From Aquabacterium sp. (lineage in GTDB: Bacteria > Pseudomonadota > Gammaproteobacteria > Burkholderiales > Burkholderiaceae_C), in assembly GCF_016195855.1 (NCBI RefSeq), contig NZ_JACPYU010000016.1, forward strand, positions 558,001 to 622,000: DNA of 64,000 nt, in the 5' to 3' direction. Under the pieces are notes generated by a model. The model searched no databases and was not told where the DNA came from. It was given only the letters and a program-made list of their open reading frames with translations. This document shows, piece by piece, positions 25,901 to 35,665 of this stretch; position 1 is the first letter of the stretch, and the number at the start of each line of letters is the position of its first letter. The translations under genes were made by a program, and so were the position numbers.

Positions 25901-28900
25901 CCAGGAGGCGGGCCAGTTGCGACAGCTCCGTGTAACCCACGGTGCCGGAGTTGCCAGCCAGGGAGTGCGCCAGCGCGATGGCGTCATCACCCACAGGGCG
26001 ATGCAACTCCAGGGCCCACTCGCCCAGCGAGGTGCTCAAACGGCGCGATTGCTCATCGGCCTCGTTGAGGTAGATGTTGAACAGCGGGATGCTGATGCGC
26101 AAAGGACCCACCACCTTGACCTGCTCATCGACAGGCTCGTCGGCGACGGCGCTGTCGACGGCTTGCGGCTGCTCGCTGTCGGTGGGTTCAGCTGGTTCGG
26201 TGCGCGCGGTGCTGTCAGCACGGGCCGACTCGGTTGGCAGGTCCAGCAAATCGCCAGCCTGCGTGGGGTCGTTGTCGTCAAGGAGCACAAACTCCTTGGG
26301 GTCGGTCAAGGTCACCTCGGCCAGCGGCTCTTCAACCACTTCCTCAGACTCGGAATACAAGGCAGCAGGCGTCGAAGGCGCATGGATGGTCTCGACCACC
26401 AGCGGCGCCTGCGGCGTGCCAGCCGATGCATCCAGATCCAGCACGATCAACTCATGATCGGCCAGTGGTTCGGCCATCAGGTCCTGCGGCTGGGTGTCCA
26501 CCTCGGGCAGGGCCTGCGGGTCCAGCACCGTGTCGGGCTCGGTGGTCACCACCAACTCTGGCAGGTCCATCTCGGACACCACCACCGACTCCAGCGGCGC
26601 GGGCACCGCGTCAGGCAGATCCAGCTCGTCGAAGGACAGCGTGGGCGCCACCGGCTCAACCTGAACCGGCGCTTCTTCCGTGACCTGCCCCAACTCGGGC
26701 AGCTCCCAGTCCAGGCCGGGCGGAACGGGCTTGGGCTCGGCCAGCAGAACGGGTGCAGGCTCAGCCAGGGTCTCGATCACCGGCGCGGACGCAGCCGGGG
26801 CAGGCTCTTCAGGCTCGCCGCCTTCGGGCTCAGACGCGGGGGCAGAGGCCACCTCAGACAGGCGTTTGCGCTGGCCATGCAGACGCAGGGCATCGGCCAC
26901 TGCGATCACGGGTTGCGCCTTCCAGCCGGCATCCTGCTTGGCCGAGATCGCGTCCGTCCACAAGGCAAAGTGGCCCAGCAACTCGGCCGTGACGGCCTGC
27001 AAATCTGCGCTCACGGGATCATGCGACGCCAACCAGGCGTTGTACATCTGCTCGCAAGCCCAGCCAGCCTCGCCGTACTCCTTGAGGCCCACCATGCGCG
27101 AGCTGCCCTTGAGGGTGTGAAAGCCCCGGCGCACGGCCGTCAGCGAACCCACATCATCGGGCTGCGCAGCCAGGTGGACCAGCGCCTGCTGCATGTTGTC
27201 GATGACCTCGCGCGCTTCCTCCAGGAAGATGTCGCGCATTTCGTCGTCTTCTTCCAGGCCGGTTTCCTGCGTCACAGCGGCAGGTGCCAGTGACAAAGGT
27301 GCCTGTGGCGGGAAGTGGGGTTCAGGCTGCAGGGTTTCGGCGTCTGACACCGACTGCGTGAAGTCGGTCAGCACTTGCGAGACCTGCTCGCGTGCAGCGG
27401 CCAAGGCCACCTCATCGTCGCTGGCCTGGGCCGATTCGATGGCCGCCTGGGCTGCGGCCACGCTTTCGGCCAGGCCGGCCTGCTCCTGCACGTGCTGCGT
27501 TTCCGCCAGCTTCTGCAATTGCTCGGACACCTCGCTCAAAGAGGCGTCATCGCGCTCCAGAACCTCGGCCACTTCTTCGACCACCGCATGCGCTTCTTCC
27601 AGCTGAACATGCTGCGCAACGACTTCTACGGGGTCAGCTTGGGTTTTTTTTTCCCGCCCCATCACCGGCGCGAGCACGCCAGTGGCCTCGTCCATCGTGA
27701 ACAGGGATTTGGCCAAAGCAGGCTGCACGCCCATCATGTCGATCAAAAAGCCCAGTGCGCCCAGGTTGGTTGCCAGGCGATCGAACACGCCTTCTTGCGC
27801 AGCCTGATCCAGGTCGGCACCGGGCACCAGCAGGTGGTCCACGGCCTCGCGCATGCGCACGGTGGCGTGCGCCGCCACATCCAGGCCCAGCACGGCCAGC
27901 ACGCCGCGCATGGACTGCAACTGCCCCGGCACGTTGACCAGGGGGGTGGTGTCCTTGGGGTCGCGGAAGAACTGGTCGATGTGCTTTTCGCAGTCGGTCA
28001 GCGTGGTGCGCAGCTCCTGAACCACGCTGCCGATCGTCTGGCGATCGGACACCCGGCGGTACAGGTCCTCCATCCAGCTTTCCAGCGGCTGGGCATCATG
28101 GCCATCGCTGACGCTGTTGATGCGCTGCGCCAGGCGCTGCACGCGCTGCTGCTGATCGGGGCTGTCGAACTCGCCGTCTTCCAGCGAGGCTTCGATGTAC
28201 AACAAGCTCGTGGCCACTTCCATGGCCAGCGAAGGCTCGGGCGCCTTGGCGGCCTGAACCGTGTTGTGCACGGCATGGGTCAAGGCGTCAGCCAGGGACT
28301 GGCCTTGCGGGAACAGGCGGCGCAGCGAATCACTGACCAGCGAGAACTGCTCGTTCAGGCCGCCCAGTCGCAACAACTCGCCAGCGGCCACGGCGGACCA
28401 GCCGTCTTTGGCGCCACCCACACGCTTGATGGCCTGCGCCACCCAGGCCGGGTCGTACTTGCCCAGCGAGGACGCCTGCAGGTCCACAGGCTTGTGGCGC
28501 TCCAGGCCAAAGGTGCGGCGCACACGCGCCAGCACCGAGTTCTCGGCGGCGGGCACATCGGAGGCCTGCGCGCAAAAGAACAGCAGTTCATTGGCCAGCC
28601 GGTCGGACGGCGTGGCGTTGCCTTTGACCAGCACGCGCAACTGGCTGAGCAGTTGCGACAGCACGCGCTTGGCATGCACGCTCAAGGGCACGTGGGCACC
28701 AGCCAGGCCTTCCAGGAAACCACTGGCAAGCATCCAGGTGGCGGACTCCCGGTGTGCCGAGCGCTGCACGGCACCGCTGGCCAGCGAGGCGCACAAGTCG
28801 GCCAGGGCCACGGCATCGACAGGCTGATTGCGCTTGAGCAGGTTCAGCAGGCCGGTTTCAAAATCGTCGACGGTGGCCGCATCGGCGGCCCGCGGCTGCA

Positions 28901-29426
28901 CGTTCTCAGGCGGGGCCAGTGGCGCTTCCAGCGACAGATCGGGCCAATCCTGCGACCACAGATCGGTCGGGCGTGGCAGCACGCTGCCTGCGCGGGCCAT
29001 CAAGGCCTCGTACTGCGGGAACAGCGCCATGGCCGAGACGGGCTTGCCCGACAAACGGCGGCTGACATAGTCCAGCAAGGCAAAGGAGGCCTTCTCGACG
29101 TCGCGCACGGCCTCTTCGGTGATGGACTGCGGACGGTTGACGAACTTCTGCACCACGGCTTCGGCGGCACGCAAAAGCGTCGCGCCCGCGGGCACACCGG
29201 CCAACTCCAGCGCACCCACACCCTGGTGGATCTGCTGGCGTGCCGTGCGCAGGATGGCCGGGTCCATGGCGTCCATGTCGGACAGCCCGGCCGATGTCAC
29301 ATCCTTGAGGCACCGGTGCAGCGCCTTGTGGGCCGCATCCAGCGACTTGCGCAGTTCCTCGTGAACCCAGGCCAGGGCACTGAGGTCATCGGAGGGCGAA
29401 GGAGCGTCGTTGTGCAAGCTGTCCAT
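22914..29426 (-). CDS. chpA: ChpA hybrid CheA-type kinase of the twitching chemosensory system
   Basis: The 2170-residue protein has an N-terminal FimL/HPt-like region without a clear phospho-His. Histidine-phosphotransfer domains follow near residue 770 (HTLKGSSRMVG), 1152 (LAHSLAGNSG) and 1397 (HTFKGGARLAG). They are separated by long Glu/Pro/Val-rich linkers (about 860-1060 and 1230-1340). Then come a dimerisation region, a CheA ATPase domain (N-box LLRNCITHG near 1732, DDGAG, GRGIGMD), a CheW-like domain (about 1875-2000) and a C-terminal receiver with D near 2093 (LSDIEMPRMDG). This is the Pil-Chp kinase that phosphorylates PilG and PilH and sets type IV pilus extension and cAMP. It is shorter in HPt count than the P. 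aeruginosa protein. Confidence 0.95.
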   Translation of the reverse strand: MDSLHNDAPSPSDDLSALAWVHEELRKSLDAAHKALHRCLKDVTSAGLSDMDAMDPAILRTARQQIHQGVGALELAGVPAGATLLRAAEAVVQKFVNRPQSITEEAVRDVEKASFALLDYVSRRLSGKPVSAMALFPQYEALMARAGSVLPRPTDLWSQDWPDLSLEAPLAPPENVQPRAADAATVDDFETGLLNLLKRNQPVDAVALADLCASLASGAVQRSAHRESATWMLASGFLEGLAGAHVPLSVHAKRVLSQLLSQLRVLVKGNATPSDRLANELLFFCAQASDVPAAENSVLARVRRTFGLERHKPVDLQASSLGKYDPAWVAQAIKRVGGAKDGWSAVAAGELLRLGGLNEQFSLVSDSLRRLFPQGQSLADALTHAVHNTVQAAKAPEPSLAMEVATSLLYIEASLEDGEFDSPDQQQRVQRLAQRINSVSDGHDAQPLESWMEDLYRRVSDRQTIGSVVQELRTTLTDCEKHIDQFFRDPKDTTPLVNVPGQLQSMRGVLAVLGLDVAAHATVRMREAVDHLLVPGADLDQAAQEGVFDRLATNLGALGFLIDMMGVQPALAKSLFTMDEATGVLAPVMGREKKTQADPVEVVAQHVQLEEAHAVVEEVAEVLERDDASLSEVSEQLQKLAETQHVQEQAGLAESVAAAQAAIESAQASDDEVALAAAREQVSQVLTDFTQSVSDAETLQPEPHFPPQAPLSLAPAAVTQETGLEEDDEMRDIFLEEAREVIDNMQQALVHLAAQPDDVGSLTAVRRGFHTLKGSSRMVGLKEYGEAGWACEQMYNAWLASHDPVSADLQAVTAELLGHFALWTDAISAKQDAGWKAQPVIAVADALRLHGQRKRLSEVASAPASEPEGGEPEEPAPAASAPVIETLAEPAPVLLAEPKPVPPGLDWELPELGQVTEEAPVQVEPVAPTLSFDELDLPDAVPAPLESVVVSEMDLPELVVTTEPDTVLDPQALPEVDTQPQDLMAEPLADHELIVLDLDASAGTPQAPLVVETIHAPSTPAALYSESEEVVEEPLAEVTLTDPKEFVLLDDNDPTQAGDLLDLPTESARADSTARTEPAEPTDSEQPQAVDSAVADEPVDEQVKVVGPLRISIPLFNIYLNEADEQSRRLSTSLGEWALELHRPVGDDAIALAHSLAGNSGTVGYTELSQLARLLEHALMRSQALGGGEAEAVSLFNEAAEEIRRLLHQFAAGFLKTPSDELMRRLEWYDHEASRRIEARSLVSDLDEQVVLDAPPHVDPFAPEGASQPPSDSLMGDLPVEDARPHLRLVRAADEVEATQPAPLGVAEFKEFEPLTPEADALQGALPSVQGLSGAGPVHWDDESDIDAQDNVDADLFPIFEEEAQELLPQLASQTRQWLEMPDHPAAAAACMRTLHTFKGGARLAGAMRLGELAHRMESTIERLLASDHIIPADVAPLEGRVDRLVEVFEALRARDAQSYDEQASRPLPPAEPVLSVPEPTVVAALEAPAVVEPQALPVSVTPLMPRQPGEAKLEPIDWAGLSRAGQVPSVRIEREHVQGPSQAAVRVRPQLLDRLVNHAGEVSITRTRLQSQVGQIRGSLTDLTDNLERLRQQLRDIELQAETQLSTRMEAARAMSQNFDPLEFDRYTRFQELTRMMAESVNDVATVQRTLQRNLETAEDQLAAQARLTRDLQDDLLRTRMVEFDGLSDRLYRVVRQAAKETGKQVRLDIQGGSTEIDRGVLERMTGSFEHLLRNCITHGIEDGATRTANGKDATGQVIVALRHEGNEVAIEFRDDGAGLNLDRIRLRGVAMGLLLPDDKPSEAELAQLIFTSGFSTAESVTELAGRGIGMDVVRSEVNAMGGRIETATSVGKGTSFTLILPLTTAVTKVVMLRCGAINIAVPTHLIEMVRRARPQEVVQAYQQGSYAFADLVLPFYWLGALLDFSPRGMEGGRTLPVVIVRSAQQRVALHVDEVLGNQEVVVKNLGPQLARLPGLAGMTLLASGAVSLIYNPVALATVYGDRAHAQTAQALAAAASDLDGWLQADSKQSNKAKAVTESAEPQAPLVLVVDDSLTVRKVTQRLLAREGYRVMLAKDGLEALELLAQERPAVVLSDIEMPRMDGFDLVRNIRADQKLSDLPVIMITSRIAQKHRDYATELGVNHYLGKPYGEEELLALVARYTVPHEVAV

Positions 29427-29441
29427 GGTTCATTCGCTCTT

Positions 29442-31781
29442 TTAGGAAGCGATCTTGAATCGGGCCACCGATTGTTGAAGTTCGTTGGCGGTCCTGGACA
29501 ACTCACGCACCAGTTGCGTGGTTGAACGGGTACCTTCACCGGTCTGCTCGGTCACGGCAAAAATGTGCTGAATGTTGGCCACGACCACGTTGGCGGACTC
29601 CGCTTCCCGCAGGGCCTGCGAGGAAATCTGCTCAATCAGCTCGGCCAGTCGGCGAGACACGCGGTCGATGTCGCCCAGCGCGGAGCCGGCGGCGTCGGAC
29701 AGTCGGGCCCCTTCCACCACACCCTGCGTGGAGCGCTCCATGGCGCCCACGGCATCTTGCGTGTCGGTCTGAATGGTGCGCACCAGCGCGGCAATTTCGC
29801 GCGTCGCATCGGCGGAACGTTCAGCCAGACGCTGCACTTCTTCGGCCACCACCGAGAAGCCGCGGCCGGCTTCACCAGCGGATGCGGCCTGGATGGCGGC
29901 GTTCAGCGCCAGCACGTTGGTCTGCTCGGTAATGTCGGAAATCAGCTCGGTGATTTCGCCGATTTCCTGAGACGATTCGCCCAGCCGCTTGATGCGCTTG
30001 GAGGTTTCCTGGATCTGCTCGCGGATGGTGTTCATACCGCCGATGGCGTTCTGCACGGCTTGCAGACCGGAGTCGGCAGCGGCCAGCGATTGGCGCGCCA
30101 CTTCAGCAGAGTGCTGGGCTTGTGCAGACACCTCGTTAATCCGGCCGGCCATCTGCAGCACGGACTCACCGGTTTCACGGATCTCGCGCAGCTGCTCGTC
30201 GGAGGCGGCCAGCAGTTCGGTCGACGTGGCTTCCACCTCACCGGTGGTCTCCGTCACCCGTTGCACCGTGCCTTGCACTTGTGCCACCAGGTTGCGCAGC
30301 TCTTCCACCGTGAAGTTCACCGAGTCGGCGATGGCGCCGGTGATGTCTTCCGTCACCGTGGCTTGTTGCGTCAAGTCACCTTCAGCGACGAGTTGCAGTT
30401 CGTTCATCAATCGCAGAATGGCGGCCTGGTTGGCGTCATTGACGCGCTTAGCTTCGCGCTCCAGGCGTTCGGCTTCCTGACGCTGCTGTTCAGCCACCTG
30501 ACGACGGTGGTTCTGGTCGGTCAGGAACACGCGCAGCAAGCCGTAAGCGGCTGCCACGGTGATCAACAGGAAGACCAGGATCAGGGCCACGTTGACCCCG
30601 CCAATACCGGCGCTTTCAGTCAGCTTCTGCTGAACCGTTTCCAGACCCTTGCGCAGTGGCTCGGAGTCATCGATCACGGCCACCTGGGCATCACGTGCGG
30701 CTACCAGGCCTTGCAGCGAACCCAGAATGAAGGTCGACTGTGTGCGGGTACGCTCGAAGATCTTGAGCAGCGCATCCAGTTGTTCGCGCACGGCCGGGTC
30801 TTTCGAGGCGACCAGCTTCAGGTCGGCGTTGCCATTGAGCAGGCCTTCGGCGATTTCCTTGAAGGCGTTCAGGTCCTTGCCCAGCAAGAACACGGCCTCG
30901 GTCGACACGCCTTCCACCGTCAGGAATTCGTTGGCCGACTTACCGATACGCTGCGTCAGCATGACCAGCTGGTTGAGCGATGAGGCTTCAGCGGGCGTCA
31001 CGCCGCCCTTCTCGATCTTGGTCGTGGCAATGCCTTCGGCCAGGTCCAGCAGTTCGGACGACTGGCTGTTGACTTCACGCAGCGCCTGGCTCACCTGGGT
31101 CAGCGTCTGCTTCTGCTTCAACACGTAGTCCGCGTTCTTCTCGGCGCGGTCCACCAGGGGCAGCAGCTTGGTCAGCTCTTCCTTGGCAGCGCCATGCACT
31201 TCGCTCAGGCCCAGTGCGGAGTCGCCCTTGTCCAGACCACGCACGTTGCTGGCCAGCACCTTGGAGCTGTCTGCCACTTCGCCGAAGGCCTGTGCCCGGC
31301 CGATCAAGGCCTGCGACACCGACTTGGCCAGGCGTTGCGACTGCATCAGCGCCTGACCGGTTGCCCCGGTCTGCGCCGCACGGCGGTCGGCAGAGGTCAC
31401 CGACAGGAAGGCGGACAGCAGCAGACCCAGCATGCCCACACCGAGCGCACCGCCGATGAAGCGTTGCTGGCGGTCCAGGCGCCACTTGCCGATCACGGGC
31501 AGGCCGGTTTGCGGCTCGGCCATCAAGGGGCCATCAGGCACCTCGTTCTTGAGCCGGTTGTCGTGGTAGTCAGGCGGGAACTCGGACGGCGCGTCCTCCG
31601 AGATGATCGAATCGGACGTGATCGTGCTGCCACCGGGCTGGATGGTGGAAGGCGCGGCCTGGGTGTCGACCGACTGCGCGCCAGAGGACGTCACCATGCC
31701 CTCGGTGCTCAATGCCTCGGACTGGACCTCGTCGTCGTCCTGCGTTTTGCCCAGGTCCTTGATTCGACTCAGGAAACTCAT
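29442..31781 (-). CDS. pilJ: PilJ twitching-motility chemoreceptor
   Basis: The 779-residue MCP has a cytoplasmic N-terminal tail of about 105 residues, a membrane segment ([19 protein letters not shown], about 108-126), a periplasmic region with PilJ-type helical repeats, and a second membrane segment near 400-420 ([18 protein letters not shown]). A HAMP-like stretch and the signalling hairpin follow, with [20 protein letters not shown] at the tip. The unusual A-S pair in AASAGEAG instead of AARAGE is typical of PilJ. It senses surface contact through pilus retraction and controls ChpA. It lies 15 bases before chpA. Confidence 0.94.
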   Translation of the reverse strand: MSFLSRIKDLGKTQDDDEVQSEALSTEGMVTSSGAQSVDTQAAPSTIQPGGSTITSDSIISEDAPSEFPPDYHDNRLKNEVPDGPLMAEPQTGLPVIGKWRLDRQQRFIGGALGVGMLGLLLSAFLSVTSADRRAAQTGATGQALMQSQRLAKSVSQALIGRAQAFGEVADSSKVLASNVRGLDKGDSALGLSEVHGAAKEELTKLLPLVDRAEKNADYVLKQKQTLTQVSQALREVNSQSSELLDLAEGIATTKIEKGGVTPAEASSLNQLVMLTQRIGKSANEFLTVEGVSTEAVFLLGKDLNAFKEIAEGLLNGNADLKLVASKDPAVREQLDALLKIFERTRTQSTFILGSLQGLVAARDAQVAVIDDSEPLRKGLETVQQKLTESAGIGGVNVALILVFLLITVAAAYGLLRVFLTDQNHRRQVAEQQRQEAERLEREAKRVNDANQAAILRLMNELQLVAEGDLTQQATVTEDITGAIADSVNFTVEELRNLVAQVQGTVQRVTETTGEVEATSTELLAASDEQLREIRETGESVLQMAGRINEVSAQAQHSAEVARQSLAAADSGLQAVQNAIGGMNTIREQIQETSKRIKRLGESSQEIGEITELISDITEQTNVLALNAAIQAASAGEAGRGFSVVAEEVQRLAERSADATREIAALVRTIQTDTQDAVGAMERSTQGVVEGARLSDAAGSALGDIDRVSRRLAELIEQISSQALREAESANVVVANIQHIFAVTEQTGEGTRSTTQLVRELSRTANELQQSVARFKIAS

Positions 31782-31823
31782 GCCTTTTGCTCCACTGTGT
31801 ACTGCCAGACGGGGTCAGCCCCG

Positions 31824-32366
31824 TCAAACATCAATTTTCAGAAAGGCCTCGTCGGCCACCAGGCCGGCGAGATCCAGTTCGTACCATGTGCGGCCCAACG
31901 CGTCGTTGAACTGCTGGCCGATGAAATGCGGTTTGACCACGCCGGCTGCGTCTGGCGCCGGCGTCAGGGCCGTGGCGTTGCGCAAGCCCATCAGGCGGTC
32001 GATCAGCAGGGCTGCATTCATCTGCAAGCCCGAGTTGAAAGCGATCAGGCGGCCGGCGTCCCGGGTCACCGATTCGTTGAGGCTGCGCGTCTGGCGCTGC
32101 GGCAGCCCCAGGAAGGCCGCCATGTCGACCACACCGTGCAACTGGCCGCGCAGGTTGGCCACACCCAGGAACCAGGCCTGGCTGTGCGGCACAGGCTGGA
32201 TGGTGGACAGCGGGAAGATCTCGCCCGCCTGGTCCAGTGAAAGCAGAAAACCGTGACCGGCAATCTCGACAGCCAACCAACTGCGCGCGGGCGCTTGTTG
32301 ACGCACCATCTGCAGACGATCTGCCAGACGTTGCTGCAACTCCCTCAAGGCTTCTTTATTGGCCAT
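31824..32366 (-). CDS. pilI: PilI CheW-like adaptor
   Basis: This 180-residue CheW-domain protein couples PilJ to ChpA. The CheW fold is visible from WLAVEIAGHGFLLSL through FLGVANLRGQLHGVVDMAAFLGLP to the VKPHFIGQQFNDALG strand. It fits between pilH and pilJ in the canonical pilGHIJ order. It has an N-terminal helical extension of about 28 residues before the first strand. Confidence 0.92.
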   Translation of the reverse strand: MANKEALRELQQRLADRLQMVRQQAPARSWLAVEIAGHGFLLSLDQAGEIFPLSTIQPVPHSQAWFLGVANLRGQLHGVVDMAAFLGLPQRQTRSLNESVTRDAGRLIAFNSGLQMNAALLIDRLMGLRNATALTPAPDAAGVVKPHFIGQQFNDALGRTWYELDLAGLVADEAFLKIDV

Positions 32367-32383
32367 CTTGCTGCGACCTCTTC

Positions 32384-32749
32384 TTAGCCGAAGGCCTTGA
32401 TTTTGGACAGCAACTCTTCAGGGTTGACTGGCTTGACCACGTAGTCTCGCGCCCCCTGGCGCATGCCCCAGACCCGGTCGGTTTCCTGGTTCTTGCTGGT
32501 GCAGATGATGACGGGCACGCTGGCAAAAGCCGGATCGCGCGTGATGGCGCGGGTCAGCTGGAAGCCGTTCTGACCGGGCATGACCACGTCCATCAGGATC
32601 AGGTCAGGCTTGTCTTCCTGCAGACGGCGCATGGCTTCCTCGCCATTTTCGGCCGTGCGCACCTGGTAGCCCTTTTTCGTCAGCAACTCGGACAGGACAT
32701 GCAATTCGGTCTTGGAATCGTCAACCAGCAATATTTTCTGAATGGGCAT
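32384..32749 (-). CDS. pilH: PilH response regulator
   Basis: A 121-residue stand-alone receiver with acidic pair LVDDS (8-12), phospho-acceptor D54 in LMDVVMPGQNG, Thr in ICTSKN and Lys in YVVKPVNP. The PGQNGF segment is characteristic of PilH. In P. aeruginosa PilH opposes PilG, promoting pilus retraction or acting as a phosphate sink. ATG at 32749 was chosen for its GAGGAG site; the longer open frame to 32806 lacks receiver sequence. Confidence 0.94.
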   Translation of the reverse strand: MPIQKILLVDDSKTELHVLSELLTKKGYQVRTAENGEEAMRRLQEDKPDLILMDVVMPGQNGFQLTRAITRDPAFASVPVIICTSKNQETDRVWGMRQGARDYVVKPVNPEELLSKIKAFG

Positions 32750-32848
32750 ATCAACTCCTCGGTGCACGCTTGACTCAGGGTTTCGGGAAGCCCGGCGCAC
32801 ACGCATTATTCATCCTGACAGGCACCAGCCTGACAGCCAATGTTGCAA

Positions 32849-33247
32849 TCAACTGGCGCTGTATTGCGCCACAGCCTGCAGCAATTGGTCCTTGGTAAAA
32901 GGTTTGGTCAGATAGTCCTGCGAGCCCACCATGCGCCCACGCGCCTTGTCGAACAGGCCATCCTTCGAAGAAAGCATGATCACCGGGGTATTGGTGAACC
33001 GTGGGTTTCGTTTGATGATGGCGCAGGTTTGATATCCGTCCAGACGGGGCATCAGAATGTCACAAAAAATAACATCTGGATTGTGGTCATTGACTTTGGA
33101 GAGGGCATCAAAACCATCTTCGGCCAACACCACTTCGTAACCGCCTTGTTTCAAAAAGATTTCGGCGCTGCGGCGAATGGTATTGCTGTCGTCAATGACG
33201 AGCACCTTGGTGCCCGCCTTCAATTCGGGGTTCTCAGCATCAGACAC
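32849..33247 (-). CDS. pilG: PilG response regulator
   Basis: The 132-residue receiver has LVIDDS (16-21), phospho-acceptor D63 in FCDILMPRLDG and Lys in YLTKPF. PRLDGYQTCAIIKRN is typical of PilG. PilG-P promotes pilus extension and, in Pseudomonas, adenylate cyclase activity. GTG at 33247 was chosen because GGAGG stands 9 bases ahead; it gives an N-terminus VSDAENPELK before the first strand. It is the first gene of the pilG-H-I-J-chpA-diguanylate cyclase operon. Confidence 0.94.
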   Translation of the reverse strand: MSDAENPELKAGTKVLVIDDSNTIRRSAEIFLKQGGYEVVLAEDGFDALSKVNDHNPDVIFCDILMPRLDGYQTCAIIKRNPRFTNTPVIMLSSKDGLFDKARGRMVGSQDYLTKPFTKDQLLQAVAQYSAS

Positions 33248-33313
33248 GGACGCGTTCCTCCAGACGGCCAACGCCCTTTGGGGCCTTGGCCAAAATCAAC
33301 TCGATCACGAAGA

Positions 33314-33487
33314 TCAGACCTGGACCATTTCGAAGTCTTCCTTGCGCGCACCGCACTCAGGACAGACCCAGTTCATCGGAACGTCTTCCCAGCGCGTGCC
33401 GGGCGCGATACCCTCTTCAGGCAAACCGGCGGCCTCGTCATAAATCCAGCCGCAAATCAGGCACATCCAGGTACGAAACTCGTTCAC
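33314..33487 (-). CDS. Rubredoxin
   Basis: A 57-residue iron protein with the two CxxC iron ligands MCLICGWIYDE and WVCPECGARK, and the GIAPGTRWEDVP loop of rubredoxins. It carries single electrons, often for alkane hydroxylases or oxidative-stress enzymes. GTG at 33487 gives NEFRTWMCLICG, which aligns with the usual KTWMCLICG start; ATG at 33466 would cut off part of the first strand. It lies upstream of pilG on the same strand, an arrangement common in Burkholderiales, and is divergent from the ThiD-like gene. Confidence 0.95.
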   Translation of the reverse strand: MNEFRTWMCLICGWIYDEAAGLPEEGIAPGTRWEDVPMNWVCPECGARKEDFEMVQV

Positions 33488-33597
33488 GTCGGTCCAAACC
33501 AGCTTGAATACAATGAACTGATTGTAGCCACCAGCCGCTCCCGTGAACCCCAGGGTTTGTGGGCACGGGCTCACCTTCTAGCCAATACTGCACACGC

Positions 33598-34545
33598 ATG
33601 AACGCCCCCCAGACCGGTCCAGAGGACCACACCGCCGCAGAAGATCAGGACGCGGGCTCGCCAGCATGCGTCATGAGCTTCAATGCCAATGACGCCAGCG
33701 GGGCATCAGGGATCGGGGCGGATATCGCCACGATCGCCGCCATGGGTGCGCACGCGCTGCCTGTGGTCACCAGCCTGCTGATTCGCGACTCTGCCGAGGT
33801 ATTCGAGTCCCACGAGATCGATGCCGAGGCGGTGATCGACCAGGCGCGCAGCGTGCTGGAAGACATCACCATCGCATCCTGGAAGGTCGGCTTCCTGGGC
33901 AGCGCCGAGGGCATCAGCGCCGTCGCCGAGATCCTCTCCGACTACACCGACACCCCGCTGGTGTCCTACCTGCCCAACCTGTCCTGGATGGACGAGGACG
34001 CCCAGATGGGCTACCTGGACGCCTTCCGCGAATTGATTCTGCCCGCCAGCCAGGTGTTGGTGGGAAACCACAAGACACTGACCGATTTCCTGCTGCCCGA
34101 ATGGGACGCGGAACGTTCACCGTCTGCCAGAGAGCTGGCTGTGGCCGCTGCCGAACATGGCTGCGCCTATGTGCTGGTGACCGGCGTGCAGTTGCCCGAC
34201 CAGTTCATTGACAACGTGCTGGCCTCGCCACAAGGCGCGGTGGCCGGTGAGCGTTTCGAGCGCTTCGAGGCCAGTTTCGTGGGCGCAGGCGACACCCTGT
34301 CGGCCGCCCTGGCCGCCATCCTGGCCACGGGCACCTCGCTGGATGTGGCCGTGTCGGAGGCCCTGAGCTTCCTGGACCAGGCCCTGGATTCGGGCTTCCG
34401 CCCCGGCATGGGCGGCGTGGTGCCCGATCGCTTCTTCTGGGCCCTGCCCCCTGGCGAACAGCCACCCGAAGGCGCGCCCACCGAGGGCGACATCACCGAT
34501 CTGAACGACCAGCTTCCTCCCCCGCACACCCGCAATGTCCACTAA
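33598..34545 (+). CDS. thiD: ThiD-like hydroxymethylpyrimidine / phosphomethylpyrimidine kinase
   Basis: The 315-residue protein follows the PfkB/ribokinase-like ThiD pattern: [21 protein letters not shown] near the N-terminus (split motif NDxSGxxG), HALPVVTSL, and the anion-hole segment [14 protein letters not shown] with the catalytic Asp (usual GTGDT written as GAGDT). It would phosphorylate HMP or HMP-P in thiamine synthesis. The canonical FDPV segment is replaced by SYLPNLSWM, and the C-terminus carries about 40 extra acidic/Pro-rich residues, so substrate use may differ. ATG at 33598 is the first start after the rubredoxin divergence. Its last 11 bases overlap the hemL start. Confidence 0.85.
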   Translation: MNAPQTGPEDHTAAEDQDAGSPACVMSFNANDASGASGIGADIATIAAMGAHALPVVTSLLIRDSAEVFESHEIDAEAVIDQARSVLEDITIASWKVGFLGSAEGISAVAEILSDYTDTPLVSYLPNLSWMDEDAQMGYLDAFRELILPASQVLVGNHKTLTDFLLPEWDAERSPSARELAVAAAEHGCAYVLVTGVQLPDQFIDNVLASPQGAVAGERFERFEASFVGAGDTLSAALAAILATGTSLDVAVSEALSFLDQALDSGFRPGMGGVVPDRFFWALPPGEQPPEGAPTEGDITDLNDQLPPPHTRNVH

Positions 34546-35658
34546 CGCCTCGCTTTTTGAGCGCGCCCAACGCGTCATCCCTGGCGGCGTCAACTCGCCC
34601 GTGCGCGCCTTCCGCGCCGTGGGCGGCACGCCCCGCTTCATCACCCGTGCCCAAGGCGCCTCCTCAAACTCGTGCCCAGCGCCGAGCAGGTGCGCCTGGT
34701 GAGCTCGGGCACCGAAGCCGGCATGAGCGCCATCCGCCTGGCGCGCGGCTTCACGGGCCGCAGCAAGCTGATCAAGTTCGAAGGCTGTTACCACGGCCAT
34801 GCCGATGCGCTGCTGGTCAAGGCCGGCTCGGGCCTGGCCACCTTCGGCCACCCCACCAGCGCCGGCGTGCCCGCTGAGGTGGTGCAGCACACTCTGGTGC
34901 TGGAGTACAACAACATCGCCCAGATCGAAGAGGCCTTTGCCACGCAAGGCGCCGACATCGCTTGCGTGATGATCGAGCCGATTGCCGGCAACATGAACTT
35001 CGTGCGCGCCAGCGTGCCCTTCATCAAGCGCATCCGTGAGTTGTGTGACCAGCACGGCGCCCTGTTCGTGTTCGATGAGGTGATGAGCGGCTTTCGCGTG
35101 GCCCTGGGCAGCGCGCAAAGCATCTACGCCAAGGCCCTGCCTGGTTTCAAGCCCGACATCAGCGTGTTCGGCAAGGTGATCGGTGGTGGCATGCCGCTGG
35201 CGGCCTTTGCGGCCCGCCGCGAGATCATGGCCAAGCTGGCCCCCCTGGGCCCGGTCTACCAGGCCGGCACCCTGTCGGGCAACCCGGTGGCCACCGCCTG
35301 CGGCCTGGCCACGCTCAAGCTGATCCAGCGCCCCGGCTTCTTCGAGGCCTTGTCAGCCTCCACCCGCAGCCTGATGGACGGCTTCTGCGCCGAGGCCAAG
35401 GCCGCTGGCGTCGAGCTCACCGCCGATTGCGAAGGCGGCATGTTCGGCTTCTTCTTTGCCGACCACCTGCCCCAGCACTACCAGGCGGTGATGGCCAAGG
35501 GCACCGACAAGTTCAACCAGTTCTTCCACCTCATGCTGGACCAGGGCGTGTACCTCGCCCCTGCCATGTACGAGGCCGGCTTTGTGAGCGCGGCTCACAC
35601 GGCTGACGACATTGCCCAAACCGTGGCGGCCGCCGGCAAGGCCTTCCGCCAACTCTGA
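34535..35658 (+). pseudogene. hemL: hemL (glutamate-1-semialdehyde 2,1-aminomutase) with internal deletion and frameshift
   Basis: ATG at 34535 begins a normal HemL start ([19 protein letters not shown]) up to RAQGA. It then jumps, with a frame change, to the sequence [21 protein letters not shown] in another frame. About 55 residues (roughly 165 bases, not a multiple of three) present in other HemL proteins, including the GSWGPMILGHGHP region, are missing near 34663. The first frame stops at 34700-34702. The second runs from about 34660 to 35658 and keeps the rest, including the PLP-lysine motif [11 protein letters not shown]. HemL makes 5-aminolevulinate for haem by the C5 pathway and is essential in betaproteobacteria without another source. 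So this is either a true pseudogene with an intact copy elsewhere, or an assembly error. Confidence 0.88.
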
Positions 35659-35665
35659 GCTTTAC

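Noticed and set aside
26030..26850. A repeat array or CRISPR-like region in chpA
   Set aside because: The apparent repetition is codon-level reuse in an acidic, Pro/Val-rich linker. There are no equal-length repeats with unique spacers.
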